Positions 1 to 5,612 of a stretch of 9,627 bases of DNA are shown here, piece after piece. Source of the DNA: JBOGED01 sp050743625 (GTDB taxonomy: Bacteria > Actinomycetota > Nitriliruptoria > Euzebyales > Egibacteraceae); assembly GCA_050743625.1 (NCBI GenBank), contig JBOGED010000390.1, forward strand, positions 1 to 9,627, given 5' to 3'. Below the pieces are notes generated by a model. That model did no database searches. It was not told the origin of the DNA and saw nothing but the letters and a program-made list of their open reading frames with translations. The stretch's first letter is position 1. Each line of letters starts with the position of its first letter. The position numbers were made by a program, and so were the translations under genes.

Positions 1-287
1 GCCACGGGCGGCGTCACGCCGAACGGGGACGCGGACCGCTCGACCGTGGTGGCCGCGCCGAATGCCGTCGGGGTCGGGGCGGCGGGCCGCCCACAGGCGC
101 CGCGCTGCTCGGCCCATCCGGCGAGCGCACCCGCAGGATCACCGTCAACCGCTCCGCCGCCTGCGCGGGGCTCAGGCCCATCATGTTGACGAGGTCGAGG
201 ATCTCGCCGGACCGAACAATACGTTCCACAGGAACAGTGCCTCGTCGCCGAGAGCGGGAAGTCCCATCTGGGCGACGGTCTCCGCGG
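1..287. other. Stretch without a confident gene
   Basis: Nothing here is recognised with confidence. The minus strand has an open frame from a GTG at 229 down to 14. Its first 35 or so codons look protein-like (it contains the piece GLSPAQAAERLTVILR), but the rest turns into Pro/Arg/Ala-rich sequence typical of a GC-rich shadow frame. It lies just downstream of the MntP-like remnant and could be another gene fragment. No hairpin or repeat was seen. Confidence 0.3.
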
Positions 288-610
288 CTAGCCTCCGAAC
301 ACCAACGGCAGCGCCACCGCGGCGGCGATCAGGGTGACGCCGCTCAGCAGGTCCGAGCGGATCCGGATGAGACGCGCCGCGGCCGCCCCGACCTGCAGCC
401 CGACCAGCGACAACACCGGCGTCATGGCGCCGAAGACCACGGCTGAAGACCACGGCGAGAGCCCGAGCATCCCCAGGCTCGCCCGGCGAACAGGTTGTCC
501 AGGCTCAGCGTCAACGGGATGCCGAACAGCGCCCACGGGTGGTCCAGCTCGTCCGGCTCGGGGTTCCGGAGGGCCAAGATGACGAGGTAGAGACTGTACC
601 CGCCGAGGGC
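288..610 (-). pseudogene. MntP-like (DUF204) manganese exporter, C-terminal fragment with frameshift
   Basis: Reading down from about 607, one frame gives LYLVILALRNPEPDELDHPW and then IPLTLSLDNLFAG. The protein continues one frame over as ASLGMLGLSPWSSAVVFGAM, VLSLVGLQVGAAAARLIRIR and SDLLSGVTLIAAAVALPLVF, ending at the TAG at 288-290. The Ser-Leu-Asp-Asn-Leu helix, the Gly-Ala-Ser-Leu-Gly turn and the final hydrophobic helix match the second half of MntP/DUF204 manganese efflux membrane proteins. The break lies at about 480-486; one extra G in a glycine codon would restore the frame. The first half of the gene is missing: recognisable coding begins inside the inverted repeat at 587-625. The family is fairly sure; transport of manganese is inferred only from the family. 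Confidence 0.6.
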
Positions 611-625
611 GGGTACAGTCTCTAC
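587..625. repeat. Perfect 18-bp inverted repeat with 3-nt loop
   Basis: The left arm gtagagactgtacccgcc (587-604) is matched exactly by its reverse complement at 608-625, separated only by gag. It lies where the gamma-carbonic-anhydrase-like fragment stops and the MntP-like fragment starts, both on the minus strand. No T-run follows on either strand, so a simple intrinsic terminator is not the best reading. Other options are a palindromic scar left by a deletion or fold-back event, or an assembly artefact. Confidence 0.85.
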
Positions 626-639
626 TGGGGGATCCCCAC

Positions 640-846
640 TTGCGCCTGACGCCGCGCAGGACGGCGTGTTCCATCACCACACATCGTTGTCCGATCTCCA
701 CGGGACCGCCTTCTGCAGTGAGCACGGCTCCCGATAACACGATCGAGCCAGGACCGACCCGGACGTCTCCAGCCAGCACGGCGGTGGGAGTCGATGCGAG
801 CCGCCGGGTCAATGCGAGGTCGGCCCCCGCGCCGTTCGATCAGCAT
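640..846 (-). pseudogene. Gamma-carbonic-anhydrase-like hexapeptide protein, N-terminal fragment with frameshift
   Basis: The ATG at 846 starts MLIERRGGRPRIDPAARIDS. At about 785-795 the frame shifts and continues as PTAVLAGDVRVGPGSIVLSG and then AVLTAEGGPVEIGQRCVVME. This is the usual opening of gamma-carbonic-anhydrase / YrdA-type left-handed beta-helix proteins: a short strand ending in a conserved Pro, then Gly-Asp-Val hexapeptide turns and a Gly-Ala-Val-Leu turn. Homology stops after HAVLRG near 645, so the metal-binding histidines of the later coils are missing. The start follows the peroxiredoxin stop by 7 nt (with agga in the gap), so the two probably formed one transcript. The shift falls in a C-run. 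Not expected to be functional. Confidence 0.65.
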
Positions 847-853
847 CCCGGTC

Positions 854-1459
854 CTACCCGCCGCCTTCTGGTGGCGCCGGCCGGGAGCGCAGCCATGCCA
901 GCACCTGTTCCGCATGCCGATTCGGAGGAAAGACGGGGTAGAACGCGTGCTCGATCACCCCATTCCGGATGATGAGGGTGAGTCGCTTGAACAGGGTCAT
1001 CCCCTCAGCCTGGAAGGTCGGCAGGGCCAGTTCCTCGGCCAAGCTCAGGTTGGTGTCGGAGAGCATCGTGAACGGCAGCCGGAGGCGTTCGACGACCTCC
1101 CGCTGATAGTGGCTGTCCTGACTGGACACCCCAAAGACCCGGGAGGCTCCACCATCCACGAGCTCATCGTGGTGGTCCCGAAAGTCACACGCCTCGCTCG
1201 TGCAGCCGCGCGCCCCGGGGATGGCGTCCCACCCCTCGGGCAAGTCGGCATCCGGCCGGCCGGTCAGCGGGTATACGTACAGCACCGTGCGGCCAGGCCC
1301 GAGCTTGTCCAGAGCAACGAGGTCACCGGAGGCGCTCGGGAGGCTCACGGGCGGCATCGACCGCCCCGCGAGATGGTCGGCAGCACCGTCGTCCTCGGGT
1401 ACCGGCAGATCTGGTGGGAGATCGGTCAAGTCGGTCAAGATCGTCCCTGCTTCCTCCAC
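854..1459 (-). CDS. Peroxiredoxin, AhpC/TSA family, PrxQ/BCP-like
   Basis: A thiol peroxidase reducing hydrogen peroxide or organic hydroperoxides in the cytosol. From the GTG at 1459 it has 201 residues. The active site reads PGARGCTSEACDFRDH (81-96): peroxidatic Cys86 and, five residues on, the likely resolving Cys91, the spacing of PrxQ/BCP proteins. FGVSSQDSHYQREVVERLRL (109-128) and LPFTMLSDTNLSLAEELALP (128-147) are the usual following thioredoxin-fold segments, and VIEHAFYPVFPPNRHAEQVL sits near the C terminus. A TTG at 1438 (ILTDLTDLPP region) would give 194 residues and may be the real start, since the family often opens at this point; neither start has a strong Shine-Dalgarno sequence. 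Upstream lies the broken MerR gene and its promoter, downstream the hexapeptide remnant. It is the only intact gene of this group, so it probably still works if transcribed. Confidence 0.88.
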   Translation of the reverse strand: MEEAGTILTDLTDLPPDLPVPEDDGAADHLAGRSMPPVSLPSASGDLVALDKLGPGRTVLYVYPLTGRPDADLPEGWDAIPGARGCTSEACDFRDHHDELVDGGASRVFGVSSQDSHYQREVVERLRLPFTMLSDTNLSLAEELALPTFQAEGMTLFKRLTLIIRNGVIEHAFYPVFPPNRHAEQVLAWLRSRPAPPEGGG

Positions 1460-1505
1460 CGTCGGAATGGCGCCGGTGCGGTACGCCGCTTCTCGGAGCC
1501 GGAAC

Positions 1506-1730
1506 CCAATCGCCGCCCGCGGCCAGGCACTCGAGGAACGGGCGGGTCCGTTCTGCCGAAATCCCGAGCCGGGGGAGTGAACGTACCTCTTGCGCGAGGC
1601 GCACCTCGTGCTCCCCGTAGTCTCGGTATCCGTTGCTCAGACGGGCCGGCGCGAGCAGCCCTCACGACTCGTAGGAGCGAATCGCCTTCGTCGTAGCTCC
1701 TGCCTGCGCCGCAGCTTCGCTGATCTTCAT
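1506..1730 (-). pseudogene. MerR-family regulator with premature stop and missing C terminus
   Basis: The ATG at 1730, preceded by agaggtg, starts MKISEAAAQAGATTKAIRSY, the winged-helix recognition segment of MerR proteins. Codon 23 is TGA (1662-1664), where the family has Arg in the Tyr-Glu-Ser-Arg-Gly-Leu-Leu motif; CGA to TGA is a single transition. The same frame continues as GLLAPARLSNGYRDYGEHEV, then RLAQEVRSLPRLGISAERTR and PFLECLAAGG, the second half of the DNA-binding domain and the start of the dimer helix. After about 1506 similarity is lost, with no recognisable effector region before the peroxiredoxin start. The gene opens the minus-strand peroxiredoxin group and probably once controlled it. 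What it sensed cannot be told. Confidence 0.8.
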
Positions 1731-1747
1731 GTCGATCACCTCTCGAA

Positions 1748-1778
1748 CCGTAAACCTTGCCCCCAGGGGCAAAGTCAA
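1748..1778 (-). promoter_or_regulatory. MerR-type promoter with operator dyad
   Basis: On the minus strand there is a -35 TTGACT (1778-1773), a 19-bp spacer (1772-1754) and a -10 TTACGG (1753-1748). The spacer holds the dyad TTGCCCC-TG-GGGGCAA (1757-1772), two perfect 7-bp arms. A stretched 19-20 bp spacer containing the operator is the known hallmark of promoters activated by MerR regulators through DNA distortion. It lies 18 bp upstream of the MerR start codon, so it would drive the MerR-peroxiredoxin transcript with autoregulation. Confidence 0.8.
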
Positions 1779-2249
1779 GCCCTGGCCCCACTACTCTGAA
1801 AGAGTCGACTGGAGCCCGGGCAGAGGCTGGGAGGAGGCGCGATGCGGGGCGTCTGGCTTTGAGGCGGTCGGCCGGCCGATCAAGGTCGGCACGTGCCCGG
1901 ATCCCGAGCTCAGGCCCAGTGGTGTTGTCGTGGGGGTCGTGGCCGTGAGGATCCCGCCCTACACCGCCGAGGTGTTCTCCGGCGCGCTCGGTTACGACCT
2001 GCCAACACCGCTGGTGCCCGGCCCGACGTGCATCGGTCAGATGGCGAGACGACTCCCGCGCAAGTTCCGTCATGGTCATGCGCCCGACCGTGCCCTCGGT
2101 CAACCCCGGTGTGAGCGGCCGTGGTCTCACTGCTTCACAGTCGCCACGACCGTTGACTTCAACCGCTCGGCGAGCTCGATCGGGTCGCCGCCGGCTCCTC
2201 GACACGACCGACCGCGGACCTGACCCTCAGAAGTGTCTTCGAAGGCTCC
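1779..2249. other. Stretch without a convincing gene
   Basis: Both strands have open frames, but none gives a recognisable family and their composition is that of shadow frames. The best candidate for a remnant is the minus-strand tail GDPIELAERLKSTVVATVKQ, ending at the stop 2127-2129. It reads like a genuine C-terminal helix but was not assigned. Downstream of it a minus-strand MTMTELARESSRHLTDARRA from 2079 also looks protein-like. Either could be a decayed gene. Confidence 0.35.
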
Positions 2250-2275
2250 TGTCGATTCTCCCCACGCCGTTCGTG
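2250..2275 (+). promoter_or_regulatory. Candidate ECF42-type promoter
   Basis: TGTCGA (2250-2255) is followed after 16 bp by CGTG (2272-2275). From memory, the ECF42 promoter described in Streptomyces has TGTCGA at -35 and CGA/TC at -10, so the -35 is exact and the -10 matches three of four bases. Transcription would begin near 2281, at the start of the hairpin leader and about 45 nt before the ATG at 2326. This is pattern matching, not proof. Confidence 0.4.
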
Positions 2276-2280
2276 GTGAT

Positions 2281-2307
2281 GGTGAGCGGTGCACAGGCAC
2301 CGCCGAA
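2281..2307 (+). repeat. Hairpin leader element, copy 1
   Basis: A 27-nt element with 7-nt arms gcggtgc (2286-2292) and gcaccgc (2297-2303) around a 4-nt loop acag. It recurs at 4506-4533 with all 27 bases kept and one extra base in the loop. It ends 18 nt before the ATG of the DUF6069-like gene, so it probably lies in the 5' untranslated region. A difference confined to the loop suits an RNA hairpin, though an operator dyad is also possible. Confidence 0.75.
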
Positions 2308-2325
2308 GCGAAAGGGAACAGTGCC

Positions 2326-2754
2326 ATGTCCGACCTCGCCGCCACTCTGACCACCCCGCCGATGATCGGTATGGCCGCCCATCCCCACCCCGTGCGTCGA
2401 GCCGCTCTGATCTCCGGCGCCATCGCCGCGGTCATCACGACCGCAGTCGCCGCAGTTGCACGCGCGGCTGGCGTTCCTCTCAAGATCGACGGCGAGACGA
2501 TCCCGCTCGATGGGTTCCCAGAGATGACCCTGCTCGCAGCCGTGCTCGGCGGGCTGATCGCCGCGGCGCTGAACCGCTACAGCGCCCAACCCCGACGCTG
2601 GCTTTTCCGGGCCACCATCGTGCTCACGGTCCTCTCGTGCGTCCCGTCGGTCACGTTCCCGCCCGACGTCGCCACCAAGGCCATCCTGGTTGCCACGCAC
2701 GTGATCGCGGCACTCATCATCGTGCCGGCGCTCGCTCGCCAGACCCGCCGCTGA
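2326..2754 (+). CDS. DUF6069-like four-helix membrane protein
   Basis: 142 residues from the ATG at 2326, with aaggga (2312-2317) as Shine-Dalgarno. An in-frame start at 2233 was rejected because it lies upstream of the likely transcription start and would translate the leader hairpin. Hydrophobic segments lie at about 25-48, 65-83, 94-108 and 115-136, giving four membrane helices. The loop after helix 1 contains VPLKIDGETIPLDGFPEMTL (50-69), and helix 2 ends in ALNRYSAQPRR. This pattern, with Asn-Arg after helix 2 and ATKAILVATHVIAALIIVPA in helix 4, agrees with actinobacterial DUF6069 proteins, whose function is unknown. It lies 42 bp upstream of the YCII gene on the same strand, so it likely shares a transcript with YCII and the sigma factor. 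A role as membrane sensor or target of the ECF42 system is possible but only inferred. Confidence 0.78.
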   Translation: MSDLAATLTTPPMIGMAAHPHPVRRAALISGAIAAVITTAVAAVARAAGVPLKIDGETIPLDGFPEMTLLAAVLGGLIAAALNRYSAQPRRWLFRATIVLTVLSCVPSVTFPPDVATKAILVATHVIAALIIVPALARQTRR

Positions 2755-2796
2755 CCCCAAACCCGCTAACCACATCTGAACCAGGAGAACCCTGAT

Positions 2797-3144
2797 ATGC
2801 CCCAATACTTGCTCTCGGTGTGGCATGACGACGACTACGAGGTCGACTTCAGCACGCCCAACGCCCAACGACTCGGCGCCCAGGTCGGCGCCTTCAACGT
2901 GGAACTGGAGAGCGCCGACGCCTGGGTGTTCGGCGCCGGCCTGCAGCCCGCCTCCTCAGCGACCGTCGTCCGCCCCGGCGACGGCGTATCGATGACCGAC
3001 GGCCCCTACGCTGAAACCAAGGAACAGATGGGCGGCTTCTGGATCATCGAGGCACCGGACTTCGACGCGGCCCTCGACTGGGCCCGCAGGGCCGCTACCG
3101 CCTGTGAAGGACCAGTCGAACTCCGCCCAATGCAGGATGAGTGA
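2797..3144 (+). CDS. YCII/DGPF-family protein, ECF42-associated
   Basis: 115 residues from the ATG at 2797, with aggag nine bases upstream. It is a small cytosolic ferredoxin-like alpha/beta protein: the opening strand MPQYLLSVWH, the conserved DGPYAETKE (68-76; the DGPF motif with Tyr for Phe) followed by QMGGFWIIEAPDFDAALDWA, and the C-terminal strand GPVELRPM. These match the DGPF branch of the YCII superfamily, which is regularly encoded next to ECF42 sigma factors. Its biochemical role is not established; YCII relatives have been linked to small-molecule or dehalogenase-like chemistry. The last codons overlap the start of the sigma gene by 8 bases (atgagtga), implying translational coupling. 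It may be a target or modulator of the sigma factor. Confidence 0.92.
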   Translation: MPQYLLSVWHDDDYEVDFSTPNAQRLGAQVGAFNVELESADAWVFGAGLQPASSATVVRPGDGVSMTDGPYAETKEQMGGFWIIEAPDFDAALDWARRAATACEGPVELRPMQDE

Positions 3145-4399
3145 CGGCCTCGCTTCCGTCTACCGACGAGAGGTCGGCCGCTGCACCGCCACGCTGGTCC
3201 GCGTCCTCGGTGACATCGATCTCGCCGAGGACGCGGTCGCGGAGGCGTTCGCCATCGCCGCCGAACGCTGGCCGGTCACCGGCACGCCACCGAATCCCGG
3301 TGGCTGGATCACCACGACCGCCCGCAACCGAGCCATCGACCGACTCCGCCGGGAGGCCACACGAGCCGACCGCCACCTCGCTGCCCACCGACTCGACCAC
3401 GACGACATGGAACCCGACGACACACCCGAACTCGACGACCTCGACAACTTCGTCGATGTCGTCGCCGACGATCAGCTCCGCCTCATGTTCCTGTGCTGCC
3501 ACCCCGCGCTCGGCCCCGACGCACAAGTGGCCCTGACCCTGCGACTGCTCGGCGGGCTGGAGGTGCCCGAGATCGCCCGTGCGTTCCTGGTCTCCGAAGC
3601 GACCATGGCCCAGCGCATCGTGCGGGCAAAGCGCAAGCTCCGGGACAACCACGCCCCCTACCGCATCCCCCGCGCTGCCGAGCTACCCGACCGCCTGCAC
3701 GCGGTGCTCAACGCCATCGCCCTCATCTTTACCGAAGGCCACACCGCGACCTCCGGTGACAACCTCGTGCGGATCGACCTCACCACCGAGGCCATCCGCC
3801 TCGGCCGGGTCCTCGTCGAGTTGATGCCCGACGAGCCCGAGGCAATCGGACTTCTCGCTCTCATGCTGCTGACTGATGCCCGCCGACCCGCCCGGGTCGC
3901 GGCCGACGGATCGATGGTGCGCCTCGCCGATCAGGACCGATCACGCTGGAGCAGCGAGCTCATCGCTGAGGGCCACGCGCTGGTCCGGGCCTGCCTTCGC
4001 CGCAACCAGCCCGGTCCGTTCCAGATCCAGGCCGCCATCGCCGCCGTCCACGCCGACGCACCGACCACCGAAGCCACCCCCTGGTCACAAGTCGTCGCCC
4101 TCTACGACCAACTCCACACCCTGCGACCGAACGCAGTCGTGGCCGTCAACCGCGCCGCCGCCATCGCCGAGCTGCACGGCCCCCACGCGGGCCTCGACGC
4201 CCTCGACACCGTCGACCACGACCTGCTCGACACCTACCAGCCCTACCACGCCGCACGCGCGGACCTCCTCGCCCGCGCCGGCCACACCGCTGAGGCAATC
4301 GCCGCCTACGACCGCGCCATCGAACTCACCACCAACCCGACCGAGCGCCGCTTCCTCGCCGAGCAGAGAGACACCGCCGCCGGAACGACTTCTCAGTAA
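3137..4399 (+). CDS. ECF42-group RNA polymerase sigma factor with C-terminal DUF6596/TPR-like extension
   Basis: 420 residues from the ATG at 3137, which overlaps the YCII stop by 8 bases. An in-frame GTG at 3104 would add 11 residues inside YCII and is less likely. Region sigma-2 spans about 10-75, including PNPGGWITTTARNRAIDRLR (52-71). DDQLRLMFLCCHPALGPDAQ (111-130) is the signature linking to sigma-4. The helix-turn-helix covers about 141-170 (LEVPEIARAFLVSEATMAQR and a basic RAKRKLR). After it comes a roughly 240-residue extension with LIFTEGHTATSGD (196-208) and a TPR-like end, RADLLARAGHTAEAIAAYDR (374-393). This architecture defines ECF42: no separate anti-sigma gene is present and the extension is needed for activity. 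Length and motifs look complete. The input signal is unknown; the neighbours suggest it drives its own operon and perhaps the DHFR-like gene. Confidence 0.95.
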   Translation: MSDGLASVYRREVGRCTATLVRVLGDIDLAEDAVAEAFAIAAERWPVTGTPPNPGGWITTTARNRAIDRLRREATRADRHLAAHRLDHDDMEPDDTPELDDLDNFVDVVADDQLRLMFLCCHPALGPDAQVALTLRLLGGLEVPEIARAFLVSEATMAQRIVRAKRKLRDNHAPYRIPRAAELPDRLHAVLNAIALIFTEGHTATSGDNLVRIDLTTEAIRLGRVLVELMPDEPEAIGLLALMLLTDARRPARVAADGSMVRLADQDRSRWSSELIAEGHALVRACLRRNQPGPFQIQAAIAAVHADAPTTEATPWSQVVALYDQLHTLRPNAVVAVNRAAAIAELHGPHAGLDALDTVDHDLLDTYQPYHAARADLLARAGHTAEAIAAYDRAIELTTNPTERRFLAEQRDTAAGTTSQ

Positions 4400-4463
4400 G
4401 GTCTCCGAGGCGGGGCTCGCGTCAGTGACGATGTTGCATCCGACGGGTCGCCGACGCCGCAGA

Positions 4464-4495
4464 TGTCGCTCGAGCGCTCGGTTCCGCGATGCGAC
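4464..4495 (+). promoter_or_regulatory. Weak candidate promoter upstream of the DHFR-like gene
   Basis: TGTCGC (4464-4469) with CGAT at 4487-4490 (17-bp spacer), or GCTCGA (4468-4473) with CGAC at 4492-4495 (18-bp spacer), partly match the ECF42 pattern recalled as TGTCGA and CGA/TC. A perfect palindrome, cgagcgctcg (4471-4480), lies between. Neither pairing is exact, so the region is a candidate only. It sits just upstream of the second hairpin leader, in the 155-bp gap after the sigma gene. Confidence 0.25.
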
Positions 4496-4505
4496 CGAAC
4501 CCGAA

Positions 4506-4533
4506 GGTGAGCGGTGCACACGGCACCGCCGAA
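4506..4533 (+). repeat. Hairpin leader element, copy 2
   Basis: Second copy of the element at 2281-2307, 28 nt here. Arms gcggtgc (4511-4517) and gcaccgc (4523-4529) flank a 5-nt loop acacg. All 27 bases of copy 1 are kept, with one base added in the loop. It ends 9 nt before the aaggagg ribosome site of the DHFR-like gene, so it lies in the same leader position as copy 1. Sequence on either side does not match copy 1, so the element itself is what is conserved. Confidence 0.75.
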
Positions 4534-4542
4534 CCGACAGAC

Positions 4543-4549
4543 AAGGAGG
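4543..4549 (+). promoter_or_regulatory. Strong Shine-Dalgarno fixing the GTG start at 4555
   Basis: aaggagg with a 5-nt spacer before GTG at 4555. It decides this start over the in-frame ATG at 4489, which would add 22 residues encoded by the leader hairpin. Confidence 0.85.
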
Positions 4550-4554
4550 CCCAC

Positions 4555-5097
4555 GTGGGCAAGATCGTGTCCAACTTCTTCATCTCGCTCGACGGCGTCG
4601 TGGAATCGCCCGACCAGTGGCACTTCCCGTACTTCAACGACGAGATGGGCAACGCCATCAGCAAGGGCATGGAGACCACCGAGGCATTGCTCATGGGCCG
4701 TGTGCTCTACGAGGAGTGGGCCGGCTACTGGCCCACGAGCGGCGACGAGCCCTTCGCCTCGATCCTCAACAACACGCCCAAGTACGTCGTCTCCCGGACC
4801 CTCCGTGAGGCGACCTGGAACAACACCACGATCATCAGCGGCGACGTGGCAGCCGCGATCCGGGACCTGAAGGGCAGCACCGAGGGCGACATCGGCATGT
4901 CGGGCAGCGCCACGCTGGTCCGCTGGCTGCTGGCCAACGGGCTCCTCGACCGGCTGAACCTCATGGTTCACCCCATCGCCGTCGGCACGGGCCGGCGTCT
5001 GTTCGAGGACACCCCCACGCACCCGCTGCAGCTGGTCTCGCAGGGGACGTTCAGCACAGGTGTGCTCAACCTCGTCTACGCCCCCGCCGACGCCTGA
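4555..5097 (+). CDS. RibD C-terminal / dihydrofolate-reductase-like family protein
   Basis: 180 residues from the GTG at 4555. It is a single-domain NADPH-binding fold related to dihydrofolate reductase and the C-terminal reductase domain of RibD, in the stand-alone YyaP/YwjB-like group whose substrates are largely unknown. The sequence shows the opening strand KIVSNFFISLDGVVESPDQW, the LMGRVLYEEW helix (46-55), KYVVSRTL (76-83), the glycine-rich nucleotide loop GMSGSATLVRWLL (114-126) and DRLNLMVHPIAVGTGRRLFE (132-151). Length is normal and no defect is seen. It follows the sigma gene by 155 bp but has its own hairpin leader, so it may be transcribed separately under the same control. Genes of this family are often found near ECF/DGPF genes. 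The reaction catalysed is unknown. Confidence 0.92.
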   Translation: MGKIVSNFFISLDGVVESPDQWHFPYFNDEMGNAISKGMETTEALLMGRVLYEEWAGYWPTSGDEPFASILNNTPKYVVSRTLREATWNNTTIISGDVAAAIRDLKGSTEGDIGMSGSATLVRWLLANGLLDRLNLMVHPIAVGTGRRLFEDTPTHPLQLVSQGTFSTGVLNLVYAPADA

Positions 5098-5113
5098 GCC
5101 GTTCCCCAGCACC

Positions 5114-5170
5114 GGTCGGCCTCGCCTCCGTGCGGGGCCGACGGCGCGGCGGCCGAGTTCGAGGCCGACC
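5114..5170. terminator. GC-rich hairpin terminator with two alternative pairings
   Basis: Sixteen bases after the DHFR-like stop, gtcggcctcgc (5115-5125) can pair with gcggggccgac (5132-5142): 11 pairs including one G-U, with a 6-nt loop. The overlapping left arm ggtcggcctcg (5114-5124) also pairs perfectly with cgaggccgacc (5160-5170). There is no T-run, which is common in actinobacteria. Genes on the two sides converge here, so it may stop transcription from both directions. Confidence 0.6.
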
Positions 5171-5331
5171 TGGCGCGGGCCAGAACACGCGAAGGGATGG
5201 CCGTCCGGCCCGATGGCGAAGACGGCTTGGCGGTAGAAGTCAGAGACCCAGAGCCGCCCCCCGATACCAGCGAGGCCTTCGAGGAACCCGAACCAATGGA
5301 AGACGGTCAATATCTCCGACGGCCGTCTCAT
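5150..5331 (-). pseudogene. SMP-30/gluconolactonase-like beta-propeller, N-terminal fragment
   Basis: From the ATG at 5331 the minus strand reads MRRPSEILTVFHWFGFLEGL, then AGIGGRLWVSDFYRQAVFAI and GPDGHPF. The Glu-Gly-Leu, Gly-Arg-Leu-Trp-Val-Ser-Asp and Asp-Pro/Gly-Asp-Gly pattern is the first blade of SMP-30/gluconolactonase/LRE-like proteins, which run to about 300 residues. Here recognisable sequence ends after about 60 codons, where the frame enters the terminator hairpin and the 3' end of the DHFR-like gene, so four-fifths of the protein is missing. The frame stays open further but is then only the shadow of the DHFR-like gene. Probably a truncated remnant; family assignment rests on one blade. 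Confidence 0.5.
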
Positions 5332-5361
5332 TCGGTAGGCGAGAAGACTGAGACGAGCAGG

Positions 5362-5612
5362 TCACCGAGAGGCTCGAAGCCCGACGGTGAACCTGGTCCC
5401 GAGCTCGAAGCCGGTGACCGTCGGCCCCGCCTGGATGCGCCCGACGGCCAGGGGACCTTCCTCCAGCTCGATGACGCCGAGGGAGTAGGAAACGAGCGAC
5501 GCGAAGTACGGGTGTCACGTCGACTCGCCACGGTCTCGCCGATGGGGTGTCGCACGAGTACCTCGGTCACCCTGGTTCGGGACGCCTGGTTTCCGTTCGG
5601 AGCCTCAGGCAT
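5362..5612 (-). pseudogene. Frameshifted remnant, possibly an OB-fold (DUF35-type) protein
   Basis: Two pieces of coherent coding sequence lie in different frames. The first begins at the ATG 5612-5610 and reads MPEAPNGNQASRTRVTEVLV then RHPIGETVASR. The second, from 5508 to the TGA at 5362-5364, reads YFASLVSYSLGVIELEEGPL then AVGRIQAGPTVTGFELGTRF. The Val-Ile-Glu-Leu-Glu-Glu-Gly-Pro strand followed by a Gly-Arg-Ile strand and a Leu-Gly-Thr-Arg turn resembles the C-terminal OB-fold of DUF35 proteins that partner thiolases. A TGA two codons upstream of the second piece shows it cannot be read alone. The start overlaps the end of the MRJP-like gene. Whether both pieces belong to one gene is uncertain. 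Confidence 0.35.

Noticed and set aside
794..1696. 300-codon plus-strand open frame opposite the peroxiredoxin and MerR genes
   Set aside because: The minus strand carries the catalytic peroxiredoxin motif and the MerR helix-turn-helix; the plus-strand product is Arg/Pro/Gly-rich and unrecognised.
1841..1861. Six-codon mini-ORF (ATG at 1841) preceded by gaggagg
   Set aside because: A good Shine-Dalgarno sequence with an ATG, but it ends after six codons and nothing downstream suggests a leader peptide.
1435..2205. 256-codon minus-strand open frame across the MerR promoter
   Set aside because: It runs through the promoter and operator and reads the MerR region in the wrong frame; composition is that of a shadow. 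A short protein-like start at 2079 is noted elsewhere.
3095..3652. Minus-strand open frames opposite the sigma factor gene
   Set aside because: Antisense shadows of a complete ECF42 gene with normal codon bias; their products are Gly/Val-rich with no family motif.
4393..5331. Long minus-strand open frame (312 codons) opposite the DHFR-like gene
   Set aside because: Only its first 60 or so codons (5331-5150) look like a real protein. The rest is the antisense shadow of the well-supported DHFR-like gene and contains the terminator hairpin.
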